DNA of 64,000 bases from Candidatus Accumulibacter appositus (lineage in GTDB: Bacteria; Pseudomonadota; Gammaproteobacteria; Burkholderiales; Rhodocyclaceae): assembly GCA_000585055.1 (NCBI GenBank), contig JEMX01000021.1, positions 1 to 64,000 of the forward strand, written 5' to 3'. Positions 40,501 through 49,851 of this stretch are shown here, in pieces (within the stretch, counting starts at the first letter, position 1; each line of letters starts with the position of its first letter). A program made the position numbers and the translations under genes. The notes beneath the pieces were generated by a model. The model saw only the letters and a program-made list of their open reading frames with translations. It was not told where the DNA came from and made no database searches.

Positions 40501-40648
40501 GATCAATCTCGCCGAACGCATTCGTCCCGGGGCATGCCAGCGAAGCGATCGGCCGCGGGGCGCGGCGCCTGCCGGGGAGGTGGCGACAGGGTCGTCTGCC
40601 AGCACGGCGGCCAGTAAAGGGCGTCAAGGCACACCGCGCAAACGCTAA
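34505..40648 (+). CDS. Giant protein: two alpha/beta hydrolases fused to a CHAT protease
   Basis: 2047 residues, no signal peptide. Residues about 225-480: a first alpha/beta hydrolase with FIHGTGSNS near 233 and nucleophile Ser301 in SHSRGG. About 590-930: a second, LCAT-like hydrolase (VLPGVMGSHL near 595, Ser693 in AHSMGG, MLGTPNQGAYSM, and a GDGTV motif supplying the acid). About 1090-1290: linker with mixed alpha/beta folds. About 1290-1620: CHAT protease with LPWELMF, His1460 in AAHG and Cys1504 in LSCCHLG. The last 400 residues are helical, TPR-like, with a small SDERDA repeat. ATG 34505 follows GGAGG by five bases and is preferred to 34493. CHAT proteases cleave partners in type III-E CRISPR and other systems; here the obvious targets are the fused lipases. 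Confidence 0.88.
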   Translation: MADSTVLNFTGRQSDQARLPALLQTVRRSAGEADDPFLPVGYLRTRASFEVGSAVRAGGASASAQQYAAQDDEVLVIELADAGVLITSASKLKASLERSRPDLIGSDGEILFDQLRSDGAATRGLLGDAIGGLVSKVFALAVGAASDEIIEAAKSRLGKLRKGAGEVAELGVSGLGTKALMWAIESRLGRPTGVYCWDGAGSVAEAQDSEALARAQRELHRAAAERLPVLLFIHGTGSNSLGSFGELQLDERDLWSVLQRRFRGGIYTYEHRTLSESPIENALELLAVLPDGIQLNLVSHSRGGLVADLLCLQDFERLIEQFKADLPGTGDAYESEAAAQSLRGELDSAHAEQRAQLRQLASVLAAKKLVVQRYVRVASPAQGTRLASGNLDLFLSGMLTLIGQVPFFFGSPFYSAFKRVVLEIAHKRTNAHLVPGIEAMLPDSPMARLLRDAPVRAGIEMAVIAGDIEGGNLLRRLGVLLTDYLLFDNVDNDLVVDSDSMFAGIAPQARARALFDRGAEVSHFRYFRNIDTRLALRDWLVAGEVLPLAAFQPLPGPFFDGELSTREAGEGRSRGGSRTPPTRPADLPVVVVLPGVMGSHLSVNGKDRVWFDPLDIATGGLGKIAWEQSGVEAEKLFDMFYSELCDFLAESHRVERFAYDWRQPLDVLAERFAEFLDRLLRETTQPVRLLAHSMGGLVVRASIHKRRAVIDALMARDGARLVMLGTPNQGAYSMVENLLGKGDTLRSLVRLDLAHDMREVLEIVAGFRGALQLLPKRGFVDCFQGQPEGGDDHQDFWQAGTWASYRKKVFDFWFGNGNSATPNQQQLDAASWLWTQDGEETPALPAAYASKAIYVFGVARNTPCGIREVKGRLKMVGTSQGDGTVTWASGRIGNVGSYYYLPAKHGDLPSTREYFPALGELLSSGVSGGLLSSPPLVRGEEQPLPVTYDAGPPTLDGGEAVARGLLGGSPRSRVAARPKRRLEVKVKAMDLRFLTQPVLLGHYEQDPIAGAEALIDRELLGGDLTQRYNLGLYAGPRGAASVVLRVPNEQERRRGSLTGAIVTGLGAYDGNLSVGDLTEAVRAGVLRYLLQVIDVLGKDERELPLAALLLGYNSSANLSVAASVEALLRGVMEANARFYETTRLDIRVTRLDIVELYQDTAITAVYALRRMPERLAELSRRYDVALVCQPELEQGEGLRRRLFDSGNPSYWPRLIVTDADRHDQGPASCPPSNDAKAGDAGQAGALQASPRQRTAIAERLRFLYVGQRARAESVVHQRQPGLIEQLVRQQIQMPVWREDFGRVLFQLMVPHDFKDAARQLESIVLVVDDYTANLPWELMFADNQRGAGEKLPLAVRTPVVRQLAAMQFRRQVRQGLERKAFVVGNPSVEGFAAAFPDPRQPDALDPPPLPNAESEAYQVAAILQGLAYQVVAEIGCDRSASDVLTRLYQQPYRLLHIAAHGIFDQQHVDGRRRSGVVLSDGLLITAAEIRAMESVPELVFLSCCHLGKVDTGSGDEGRKQAAERTLLDGNLLAASVARELINIGVRCVVVAGWAVDDKGAMIFGKAFYESLLLAGQPFGQAVFEGRRAVWQANREDITWGAYQAYGEPGWLAEPRLSGQAATAVAYVSPDELLDELSSRRAALSRASERQTTRELEAQLSSIATLLDERCPAGWLRLPAVQSALASVWADLGDFARARTAYLDAIQSEDGDGQVPIRDIEQLANIEARMGEKAESDASDERDASDERDASENKDGKALQLIDSALERLRSLDALVSHPAGAAPVGRVNAERCALRGSAAKRKANVFARRALAADVGTGSASEKNRAASKAALVQMEQALRDSAGFYGQGEGRPGDAAFRSYNALNRLAIEALLTPLDGGRQEEDKVAVEEGIALARYCRSAARDAYAHSADFWDAMREPEAMLVECLLDGVLMRSGAVGQLAFDEVARAYDETLSTLCLKPKQVDSVLAQICLLSRFCDARALSQGDGDGGWQLAAGRLINLAERIRPGACQRSDRPRGAAPAGEVATGSSASTAASKGRQGTPRKR
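39716..39751 (+). repeat. In-frame 18-bp tandem repeat inside the CHAT gene
   Basis: Two 18-base copies that differ at one base encode SDERDA twice, followed by a diverged SENKDG. It lies in the linker before the C-terminal helical region. The unit keeps the frame, so copy number could vary without breaking the protein. Confidence 0.7.
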
Positions 40649-40789
40649 GCGGGTGTTGCACGGCTCTTGCGCCGCTGTCAGGTTTGCCGGAAATTTCATC
40701 AGGAATGGAGCACGGAGAGGGCGGCGGCTTCCTGTGCGCGACCTGAAAACCCGCTTTATTCCATCAACCATCGTTCAGAAAGGAAAGCC

Positions 40790-41233
40790 ATGTTCCAGAA
40801 GCTCGCAGCTTGCCTGTCAGTCCTGCTCTTGGTCAGCGTGCTCACGGCTTGCGCCGGCGCCAGCCGGCAGCCGGGAGAAATGGAGATGCGTACCGGCGTC
40901 GTCGAACAGATTATCGATGTCGACTTGCCGAGCAATCATCATCCCGGCGTCGGTGCGGTGGTCGGTGGCCTCGCCGGTCTGGGGGTCGGCAGCCTGATCG
41001 GTGCGGGCACCGGTCGCGACGTGGCCATGATCGCCGGAAGCATTGGCGGCGCGCTCGCCGGCAATGAAATCCAGAGGAAATATGAGCGCCCTGTTCCGGG
41101 GCAGCAAATCGTTGTTCGTACCGCCAGCGGCGTGCTGATTTCGGTCACCCAGGCCGGCGTCGCGGGTTTGCGCAAGGGACAACTGGTCTATGTCGAGGGT
41201 CATGGCGACGGTGCGCGCGTCGTCGCGCGTTGA
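40790..41233 (+). CDS. Glycine-zipper outer-membrane lipoprotein (SlyB/17-kDa antigen type)
   Basis: A 147-residue lipoprotein. The signal peptide ends in the lipobox LTAC with Cys21 as the lipidated residue. A glycine-zipper stretch (VGAVVGGLAGLGVGSLIGAG and IAGSIGGALAGNEIQ, about 57-100) is typical of SlyB/Rickettsia 17-kDa surface antigens. A C-terminal small beta domain (GQQIVVRTASGVLISV, GQLVYVEG) follows. It likely sits in the outer membrane and stabilises the envelope. ATG 40790 has AGGAAA upstream. Its stop overlaps the TTG of the next gene (TTGA). Confidence 0.88.
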   Translation: MFQKLAACLSVLLLVSVLTACAGASRQPGEMEMRTGVVEQIIDVDLPSNHHPGVGAVVGGLAGLGVGSLIGAGTGRDVAMIAGSIGGALAGNEIQRKYERPVPGQQIVVRTASGVLISVTQAGVAGLRKGQLVYVEGHGDGARVVAR

Positions 41234-42855
41234 ATTGCGGCCGCCAGCCGGGGCAGAATGGGCAGCTGATCGACGTCAGTGAGGTCTACGCCGAGTACAT
41301 CCGGCCGGCGCTGGAGGTGGCCGGGATGGAAGTCTTCGGGGCCGACGATGAGCAGCGCCCCGGCGCCATTCGTGCCGACCTCTTCCAGGAACTGCTGCTC
41401 GCCGAGCGCCAGGCGTTCTCCGGCAGCTATCGCAGCTGGGCGCAGCGCATGGACGTCGCGCACCAGAAGGACTGTCCCGGCGACCTGCTGGTGCTGGCCG
41501 ACGAGGCGCCGATGCGCGCGCTGCACCGCGAAGCGAGGCGCGCCGCCGGCAAGGTCTTGCTCAAGCGCAGGCAGTATCAGCTGGCGCTCGAGCAGTTCGA
41601 GCTGGCGTTGGCCATCGACGCTGACGACAGCTTCAGCCGCGAGAAGAAAGCGCTCTGCCTGGGTCGCCTGGGCCGCTTCACGGAGGCGCGCGAGTGGCTA
41701 CGGCAGCTGATCGAGGGCTATCCTCGCGATCCTGCATGCTGGGCGCTGCTCGGCCATGTCGAGAAGGAAAGCTGGCGGGCCGGTTGGCGACAGCCCGGGC
41801 GGACACCGGCGCAGATGCACGCCGCCGCCAGCCACGAAAATAGGGCGCTCGGCGAGGCCATCGAAGCTTATCGCCAGGCTTTCGTCGCCGCTCCGGCCGA
41901 TCATCACTCTGGGGTCAAGGCGCTGACCCTGCAAGTGCTGCGCCAGCATTGTCGCGGCGAGAGCAGCCAGACCATGATCGAGGCGTTGATCGGCGGCGTG
42001 CGCTGGTCCTGCCTGAGCGCCCGGGAGCGTGACGGCAAGGACTATGGGGCGCACGCCAGCTACGCCGAACTCTGTCTGTTGATCGATCCGCTGCCGAGCG
42101 TTCACCAAGCCTTTGGGAATATGGTGGCAGCGGCCAGCGGTGACTGCTTCGCGCTCGATTCAACGCGGCAGACGCTGCAGCTGCTGCGCGACATCGATTT
42201 CCGGCCCGTCGAGACGGCGACCGCGCTGAGCATCGTCGAAGGCGGCATCGAGCGCAGCCGTGTGCCGTTCGAGCCCCGCCAGGTGTGGCTCTTCAGCGGG
42301 CACATGATTGACGCCGCTGGTCGTGAGCCGCCGCGCTTTCCTGCTGCCAAGGAGGCGCTGGCCGCCGCGAAGATCGCCGAGGCTCTCGATGCGCTCGGTG
42401 CGGGGGACGGTGATCTGGCGCTAGCACAGGCCGCCAGCGGCGGCGACCTGTTGTTTCTGGAAGCCTGTCAGGCACGCGGCATTCGCCTGCAGGTGATGCT
42501 GCCTTTCGAGAGCGCGGAGTTCATTGTGCGCTCGGTGCTGCCGGCGAGTAACGGCGAGCACTGGCGGCAGCGCTACCTGACGCTGACCAATGCGCTTGCC
42601 GAGCAGCCGCGGATCATGCCGGCGGAACTCGGTCGGCTGCCGAAAGACGTGTGCGGCAAGGCGGCGAATGCTTTCGAGCGCTGCAATCTGTGGCTGCTGT
42701 ATACGGCGCTCGCCTGGGGCATCGACAAGCTGCGCTTTGTCTGTCTGTGGAATGGCGGTGGTGGCGACGGTCCCGGAGGGACCGCGCACATGTACGCTGA
42801 AGTCAAGCGTCGTAGCGGACGGGTGACCTGGCTCGATACGCGGAAGTTGTGGTGA
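41230..42855 (+). CDS. TPR protein resembling DUF4071 proteins, probably deleted at the front
   Basis: 541 residues from TTG 41230. Its first part (QLIDVSEVYAEYIRPALEVAGMEVFGADDEQ) resembles the start of DUF4071-type proteins, but the usual preceding motif (a short MPFG strand) and about 100 residues of the nucleotide-deoxyribosyltransferase-like half after LFQELLLAE seem missing; the text jumps to the later segment GDLLVLADEAPMRALHREA. TPR-like helices run through about 110-210 and a basic-acidic C-terminal domain (DLLFLEACQARGIRLQVMLPFESAEF, LRFVCLWNGGGGDGPGG) follows. The comparison is from memory of the family. Start and function are uncertain; it may be a decayed member. Convergent with the DJ-1 gene. 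Confidence 0.65.
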   Translation: MNCGRQPGQNGQLIDVSEVYAEYIRPALEVAGMEVFGADDEQRPGAIRADLFQELLLAERQAFSGSYRSWAQRMDVAHQKDCPGDLLVLADEAPMRALHREARRAAGKVLLKRRQYQLALEQFELALAIDADDSFSREKKALCLGRLGRFTEAREWLRQLIEGYPRDPACWALLGHVEKESWRAGWRQPGRTPAQMHAAASHENRALGEAIEAYRQAFVAAPADHHSGVKALTLQVLRQHCRGESSQTMIEALIGGVRWSCLSARERDGKDYGAHASYAELCLLIDPLPSVHQAFGNMVAAASGDCFALDSTRQTLQLLRDIDFRPVETATALSIVEGGIERSRVPFEPRQVWLFSGHMIDAAGREPPRFPAAKEALAAAKIAEALDALGAGDGDLALAQAASGGDLLFLEACQARGIRLQVMLPFESAEFIVRSVLPASNGEHWRQRYLTLTNALAEQPRIMPAELGRLPKDVCGKAANAFERCNLWLLYTALAWGIDKLRFVCLWNGGGGDGPGGTAHMYAEVKRRSGRVTWLDTRKLW

Positions 42856-42926
42856 GCGGCCGCTGCACTTGGCGTGAGCCGCCGCCGCACAAGCCCGCTG
42901 GCTAGCGCGGCGGCTGAGCAAAGGCG

Positions 42927-42953
42927 CTGCGCCTGTCCGGCTTACAGGCGCAG
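42927..42953. terminator. Perfect hairpin between convergent genes
   Basis: A 10-bp perfect stem (CTGCGCCTGT at 42927-42936 with ACAGGCGCAG at 42944-42953) closes a 7-base loop. It sits between the TPR gene and the convergent DJ-1 gene. No U-tract follows, so factor-independent termination is unproven; a bidirectional attenuating hairpin is likely. Confidence 0.45.
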
Positions 42954-42973
42954 CCGCCGCAGCGTTCGGTGGC

Positions 42974-43555
42974 TCATGGCTCGATGCGCGTGCCGAGGAC
43001 CTTGAGGAATTTTGCCAGCCAGTCCGCATGCGCGGGCCAGGCCGGCGCGGTGACCAGATTGCCATCGACCAGCGCTTCTTCGATCGGGATGTCGGCGAAG
43101 CTGCCACCGGCAGCCCTGACCTCGGGTGCGCAGGCCGGATAGGCAGAGCACGAGCGTCCCGCCAGCACACCGGCGGCGGCCAGCAGTTGCGCACCGTGGC
43201 AGATGGCGGCAATGGGTTTGCCGGCGTTGGCGAAATGCTGAACCATGGCGATCACTGCCGGGTCCAGGCGCAGGTATTCGGGCGCCCGGCCACCGGGAAT
43301 GACCAGCGCGTCGTAGTCTTCGGCGTTCACCGTCGCGAACTCGGCGTTGAGCGTGAACCGGTGCCCCGGCTTTTCGCTGTAGGTCTGGTCGCCTTCGAAA
43401 TCGTGGATGGCGGTGCGTACCTGCTCGCCGCCAAGCTTGCCCGGGCAGACAGCGTGCACGGTATGGCCGACCATCTGCAGGGCCTGGAAGGGAACCATCG
43501 TTTCGTAGTCCTCGGTGAAATCACCGGTGATCATCAGAATCATTTTTGCAGCCAT
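42974..43555 (-). CDS. DJ-1/PfpI-superfamily protein
   Basis: A 193-residue class I glutamine-amidotransferase-like protein. The nucleophile elbow [10 protein letters not shown] places Cys119 and His120, with Glu15 (GDFTEDYE) next to it in the fold, and [15 protein letters not shown] at 83-97. This set matches PfpI/DJ-1 proteins of the glyoxalase, deglycase or stress-protease type; exact activity is unclear. No signal peptide. ATG 43555 has AGGAG upstream; the longer frame back to 43681 lacks such a site. It is divergent from acnA. Confidence 0.88.
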   Translation of the reverse strand: MAAKMILMITGDFTEDYETMVPFQALQMVGHTVHAVCPGKLGGEQVRTAIHDFEGDQTYSEKPGHRFTLNAEFATVNAEDYDALVIPGGRAPEYLRLDPAVIAMVQHFANAGKPIAAICHGAQLLAAAGVLAGRSCSAYPACAPEVRAAGGSFADIPIEEALVDGNLVTAPAWPAHADWLAKFLKVLGTRIEP

Positions 43556-43621
43556 TTGGGTCTCCTTGGCGTGATTGTGGCGAGCGCTTGAACGAAGCGT
43601 CACAAAGTTGATACGCATGGA

Positions 43622-43631
43622 TTGTATACAA
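43622..43631. promoter_or_regulatory. Candidate GntR-type operator in the DJ-1 / acnA gap
   Basis: TTGTATACAA is a perfect 10-bp palindrome, typical of FCD/VanR-type GntR operators. It lies in the 351-base divergent gap 43556-43906, 67 bases before the DJ-1 start. I see no gene in the gap. A GntR regulator is not encoded nearby. A perfect 10-mer palindrome can occur by chance in high-GC DNA less easily than in AT-rich DNA. Confidence 0.4.
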
Positions 43632-43906
43632 AGCCTGTCGAAAGCGCAGGTAGCGCTCGGCGGCGGCTGTCGGCAGGGCATCGCTCGAGGTGCTTTTTTC
43701 TGCCAGAAAGGGGGGGCGCTGGATTAGCGTCTATTATTAGGCTGTCACTTGCCGGACGACGCCCGCAGATGTCATACGCAAGCCATGCCGGCCGATCTGG
43801 CTGCGTGTCCGGCAGCGGGAAGAAGTCCGCTTGTCCTGCTTGACTGCTGCCCGATGTCGGCCTGATTGTTTCTTGTACCTCACGCAATACCCTTCGGAGG
43901 TCGTCC

Positions 43907-46624
<2,718 letters not shown>

Positions 46625-46762
46625 CGGCGGCGGGGGAATTTGGCGGCAAGGGCCGGCGGCCTGGCTGCCGGCGCGCAGCCTTGCGCCGTGATTGCGTGGC
46701 CTCGCCGTTCTCGTCGGGCGCGGCTAACGTACTATTGATGCTTCCTTCGTTCACTTGTCGCC

Positions 46763-47950
46763 ATGCGCCGGGAGACCTGCTTGCCGTCCTGCCTTTCGAT
46801 CCGCACTGTTCCTTCGGCGAGCGCGATTCCGCGCCAGGCCTGGGAGGAGCTCTGTCCTGCCGGCCATCCGTTCCTGAACGCCGATTTCCTGACCATCATC
46901 GAGCAGCACGGCGCGGCGGCGCGCGAATGGGGATGGGCGGCTCGCCATCTGGTGGCCAGCGACGAAAGCGGCAGCATCCTTGGTCTTCTGCCCCTCTACG
47001 TGAAGACGCATTCGCATGGCGATTTCATCTACGACTGGTCGTGGGCTGCGGCTTACCGGCAACTCGGTCGGCAGTATTACCCGAAGTTGATGAGTTGCTT
47101 GCCGCATACGCCGGTGGCCGGGCCGCGCTTTCTGGTTGCCGCCGGGCCGCAGGCGGCCAGTGTTCGCCAGGCGCTGCTCGATGCTGCGCGCGAACTGCTT
47201 GTTGGCGCCGGCCTGTCGTCATGGCATGTGGCCCTGCCGTCCGAGGAGGATGCAAGGATGTTGCAGAACGCGGGCTTGTTGATCAGCCACGACGTGCAGT
47301 TCCACTGGCTCAATACCGGCGGTGGCGATTTTGGCGGCTATCTGGCGAGCTTCAGCGCCGCCAAGCGCCGCAAGGTGCGCGCCGAAAGGCGGCGGGTGCA
47401 GGAAAGCGGCCTGGCGATCGAAACCAGGCATGGCGATCAGATCGACCCTGCCGAATGGCCGCTGCTGCGCGCCCTCTACGCCGATACCTTCGAGAAATTC
47501 AACAACCACGCAGTTTTTTCGGCGGCCTGTTTCGCCGATCTGGCGACGGCGCTGGGTCGCCGTATGGTCGCCTTCATTGCTCGCGATGGCGGGCTGCCGG
47601 TGGCCGTGGCGATCTGTTTCCGCAGCGACGAAGCGCTCTATGGACGCTACTGGGGTTGCAGCGGCAATTACCATAGCCTGCACTTCGAACTCTGCTTCTA
47701 CCAGGGCATTGCCTATTGCCTGCAGCACGGCCTGGCACGCTTCGAGCCCGGCGCTGGTGGCGAGCACAAGCTGTCACGCGGCTTCACGCCGACCGTTGTC
47801 CATTCTGCGCACTGGATCGCCAATCCTGAAATGCGCGCGTTGCTTGCCCGTCATCTGGCGCTGCAGGGGCAGGCGCTGGCCGACTACAGCGAGCAGGCGG
47901 CAGCGCACCTGCCGTTCCGGCGAGATCTGCAGTCGTCGTCGGCCGCCTGA
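46763..47950 (+). CDS. FemAB-like GNAT acyltransferase (DUF482)
   Basis: A 395-residue GNAT-fold protein of the PF04339/DUF482 peptidogalycan type. HPFLNADFLTIIEQHGAAAREWGW, LLPLYVKTHSHGDFIYDWSWAAAYRQLG and YYPKLMSCLPHTPVAGPRFL are the N-terminal GNAT half; FGGYLASFSAAKRRKVRAERRRV and GRYWGCSGNYHSLHFELCFYQGIAYCLQHGLARFEPGAGGEHK the second, with acyl-CoA-binding loops. Substrate unknown; cell-wall or lipid N-acylation has been proposed for such proteins. ATG 46763 is well placed; it is convergent with the broken sirtuin gene. Confidence 0.85.
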   Translation: MRRETCLPSCLSIRTVPSASAIPRQAWEELCPAGHPFLNADFLTIIEQHGAAAREWGWAARHLVASDESGSILGLLPLYVKTHSHGDFIYDWSWAAAYRQLGRQYYPKLMSCLPHTPVAGPRFLVAAGPQAASVRQALLDAARELLVGAGLSSWHVALPSEEDARMLQNAGLLISHDVQFHWLNTGGGDFGGYLASFSAAKRRKVRAERRRVQESGLAIETRHGDQIDPAEWPLLRALYADTFEKFNNHAVFSAACFADLATALGRRMVAFIARDGGLPVAVAICFRSDEALYGRYWGCSGNYHSLHFELCFYQGIAYCLQHGLARFEPGAGGEHKLSRGFTPTVVHSAHWIANPEMRALLARHLALQGQALADYSEQAAAHLPFRRDLQSSSAA

Positions 47951-47988
47951 AGTGGCCAAGCGGCAGTGCCGGGAGTCGGCGCTGCCCG

Positions 47989-48837
47989 CTATTCCAGACT
48001 CGCGGCGATGGCGCGCAGCGCTTCCAGAGCGCCGGCAGCAATGGCGACGCCTTGGTCGCCTTTTGCGTCTTTGCTGCTTTTTCCAACGGGTAGTTGCGCT
48101 TCGCGGGGGTTGATACGGATCAGCGATCCCTTGAGTCGCTCGCCCAGCAAACGCACGGTGGGGATGTGGGTGCCGGCGCCCACTTCGATCACTACGGGAT
48201 GCTCGACCCGTCGCAGCTAGGTCTGCAGGCGGCTATCCTGTGCCTGGCTGCGTTGCCCCAGCCATCCCCAGTCGCCGAACATCAGAATGTTCGGGCGGGC
48301 GATTTTCCGGCAGCGGGGGCAGAGCGGCAGCTCGCCGGTCAGCAGACATTGCTCTTCGTCGATCTCGGGCGCGAAATCGTCGGCCGGCCAGATGGCCTGC
48401 GCGGAGGGCGCGCAGTCGGCAATGCATTGCAGGTGATGGATGGAACCGTGGCATTCGCTGATGCGATCGTCGGCAAAACCCGCCTTCTGAAACTGCCCAT
48501 CGACGTTGCTGGTGAACACGAAACTGCCCTGCGCCAGCCTGTCGCCGATCTGGCGCAGGATGGCGAAGCCCTGGTGCGGAATGGTGCGCCGGTAGAGCTG
48601 CAGGCGATGCCCGTAGAAGCCCCAGGCGAGACGGGGCCGGCACTCGAAGGCAGCCGGATTGGCGATCTGCTCGAAGGCGATGCGCGCACGACCAAGTGCC
48701 GGGTAGGCGCCCCAGAAGCCCTGCGTGCCGCGAAAGTCGGGCAGGCCCGAATCGACGCCGATGCCGGCTCCGGCGGTGATCAGCAGGCCGTCGGCCGCGG
48801 CGATCAGCTCGGCGCAACGCCGATAGTCGTTCGCCAC
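47989..48837 (-). pseudogene. Sir2-family NAD-dependent deacylase with in-frame amber stop
   Basis: The frame from GTG 48837 encodes a sirtuin: AGAGIGVDSGLPDFRGTQGFW, FTSNVDGQFQKAGF, the catalytic His in SECHGS, and zinc Cys pairs. At 48217-48219 a TAG replaces what reads as a TGG Trp codon: before it the text is AQDSRLQT, after it LRRVEHPVVIEVGAGTHIPTVR in the same frame, ending at 47989 in GALEALRAIAASLE. So a single G-to-A change splits a 282-residue protein. It follows the radical-SAM stop directly (TAAGTG). Readthrough or sequencing error cannot be excluded; I call it a probable recent pseudogene. Confidence 0.8.
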
Positions 48838-49737
48838 TTACAGCCCGCGTGCCCAGGACGGGCGCAGCGGCGCGCCTTGCGGATCGGCGATCGCCTGCCG
48901 TACCTGCTGCAGCAGGCGTTGCTTGTCGGCGCCCAGGGTGCCCTTGAGCAGCAGCCAGTTCGACGCGTGGTCGCTGCGGAAAACCGTGCGTTCGAGCTGC
49001 AAGCGGTCGAGAAAATGTTCCATTTCGACGAACAGCTCGGATTGGCTCAGCGGTCGCCAGTCCGGAAAGGCGCTGCGAAAGCGCTCCTCGCCAAGGGGAA
49101 AGCTGACCACCAGCGTCGCCAGATATTCGGGCTGGGTGGCGTTCGCCAGGCGCGCCGAGTTCTCGGCGTGGCGCAAGGACAGTACCGGACCGGCGAGACC
49201 GTTGAGAATCATCACCGAGCGGCGGATGCCGGCGGCGCCGAGCTTGTCGAGCGCCGCGCGCGTCGATTCGAAGGTCTCGCCCTTGTTGACCCGTGCCAGG
49301 ACTTCATCGTCGCCGGATTCGGCACCGACGTAGGCGATCGACAGGCCGGCAGCGGCCAGTTCGCGCAGTTCGTCGACCGATTTGCGGCGCAGATTGCGCG
49401 GCAGGCAGTAGCTCGAAACGCGGTGAACGCCGGGCAGATGCTTGCCGATGGCGGCGAGAACGGCGAGCAGGCGGCGCGTGGGCAGAACCAGAGCGTCGCC
49501 GTCGGCCAGAAAGACGCGGCGGATTTCGCTGCCGAATTGCTCGCCGCTGCGCACGATGCTCTCCAGGACCTCAGCCTCGTCGCGGGCACGAAAGTGCTTC
49601 TGTGGCGCGGTGTACATTTCGCAGAACGTGCAGTGATTCCAGGAGCAGCCGTCGGTAATTGGCAGGATCAGCGACTCGGCTTCGCTGGGTGGCCGGTAGA
49701 CCGGTTCGATGTAACGGATCGGGATCACGGATGGCAT
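48838..49737 (-). CDS. Radical SAM protein
   Basis: A 299-residue radical SAM enzyme. The cluster motif is CSWNHCTFC at residues 31-39, with four rather than three residues between the first two Cys, as in the subfamily that reads CSHNQCTFC. GIRRSVMILNGLAGP and a YVGAESGDDEVLARVNKGE motif follow. The rest of the barrel is present, with no SPASM or B12 domain. Substrate unknown. Its stop abuts the GTG of the sirtuin gene, so the two were one operon. ATG 49737 begins just before PSVIPIRYIEPVYRPPSE. Confidence 0.85.
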   Translation of the reverse strand: MPSVIPIRYIEPVYRPPSEAESLILPITDGCSWNHCTFCEMYTAPQKHFRARDEAEVLESIVRSGEQFGSEIRRVFLADGDALVLPTRRLLAVLAAIGKHLPGVHRVSSYCLPRNLRRKSVDELRELAAAGLSIAYVGAESGDDEVLARVNKGETFESTRAALDKLGAAGIRRSVMILNGLAGPVLSLRHAENSARLANATQPEYLATLVVSFPLGEERFRSAFPDWRPLSQSELFVEMEHFLDRLQLERTVFRSDHASNWLLLKGTLGADKQRLLQQVRQAIADPQGAPLRPSWARGL

Positions 49738-49851
49738 GGTATTCGGGAGGTGGAGGGACGGGTAGAGGGAGGTGGAAGGGGCGCGTGAACAGCCATACTA
49801 GCCTGCTTTCAGGCTCTTGCCTGCGCTCGCTGCGCGGCGGCGGCAGCAGGC

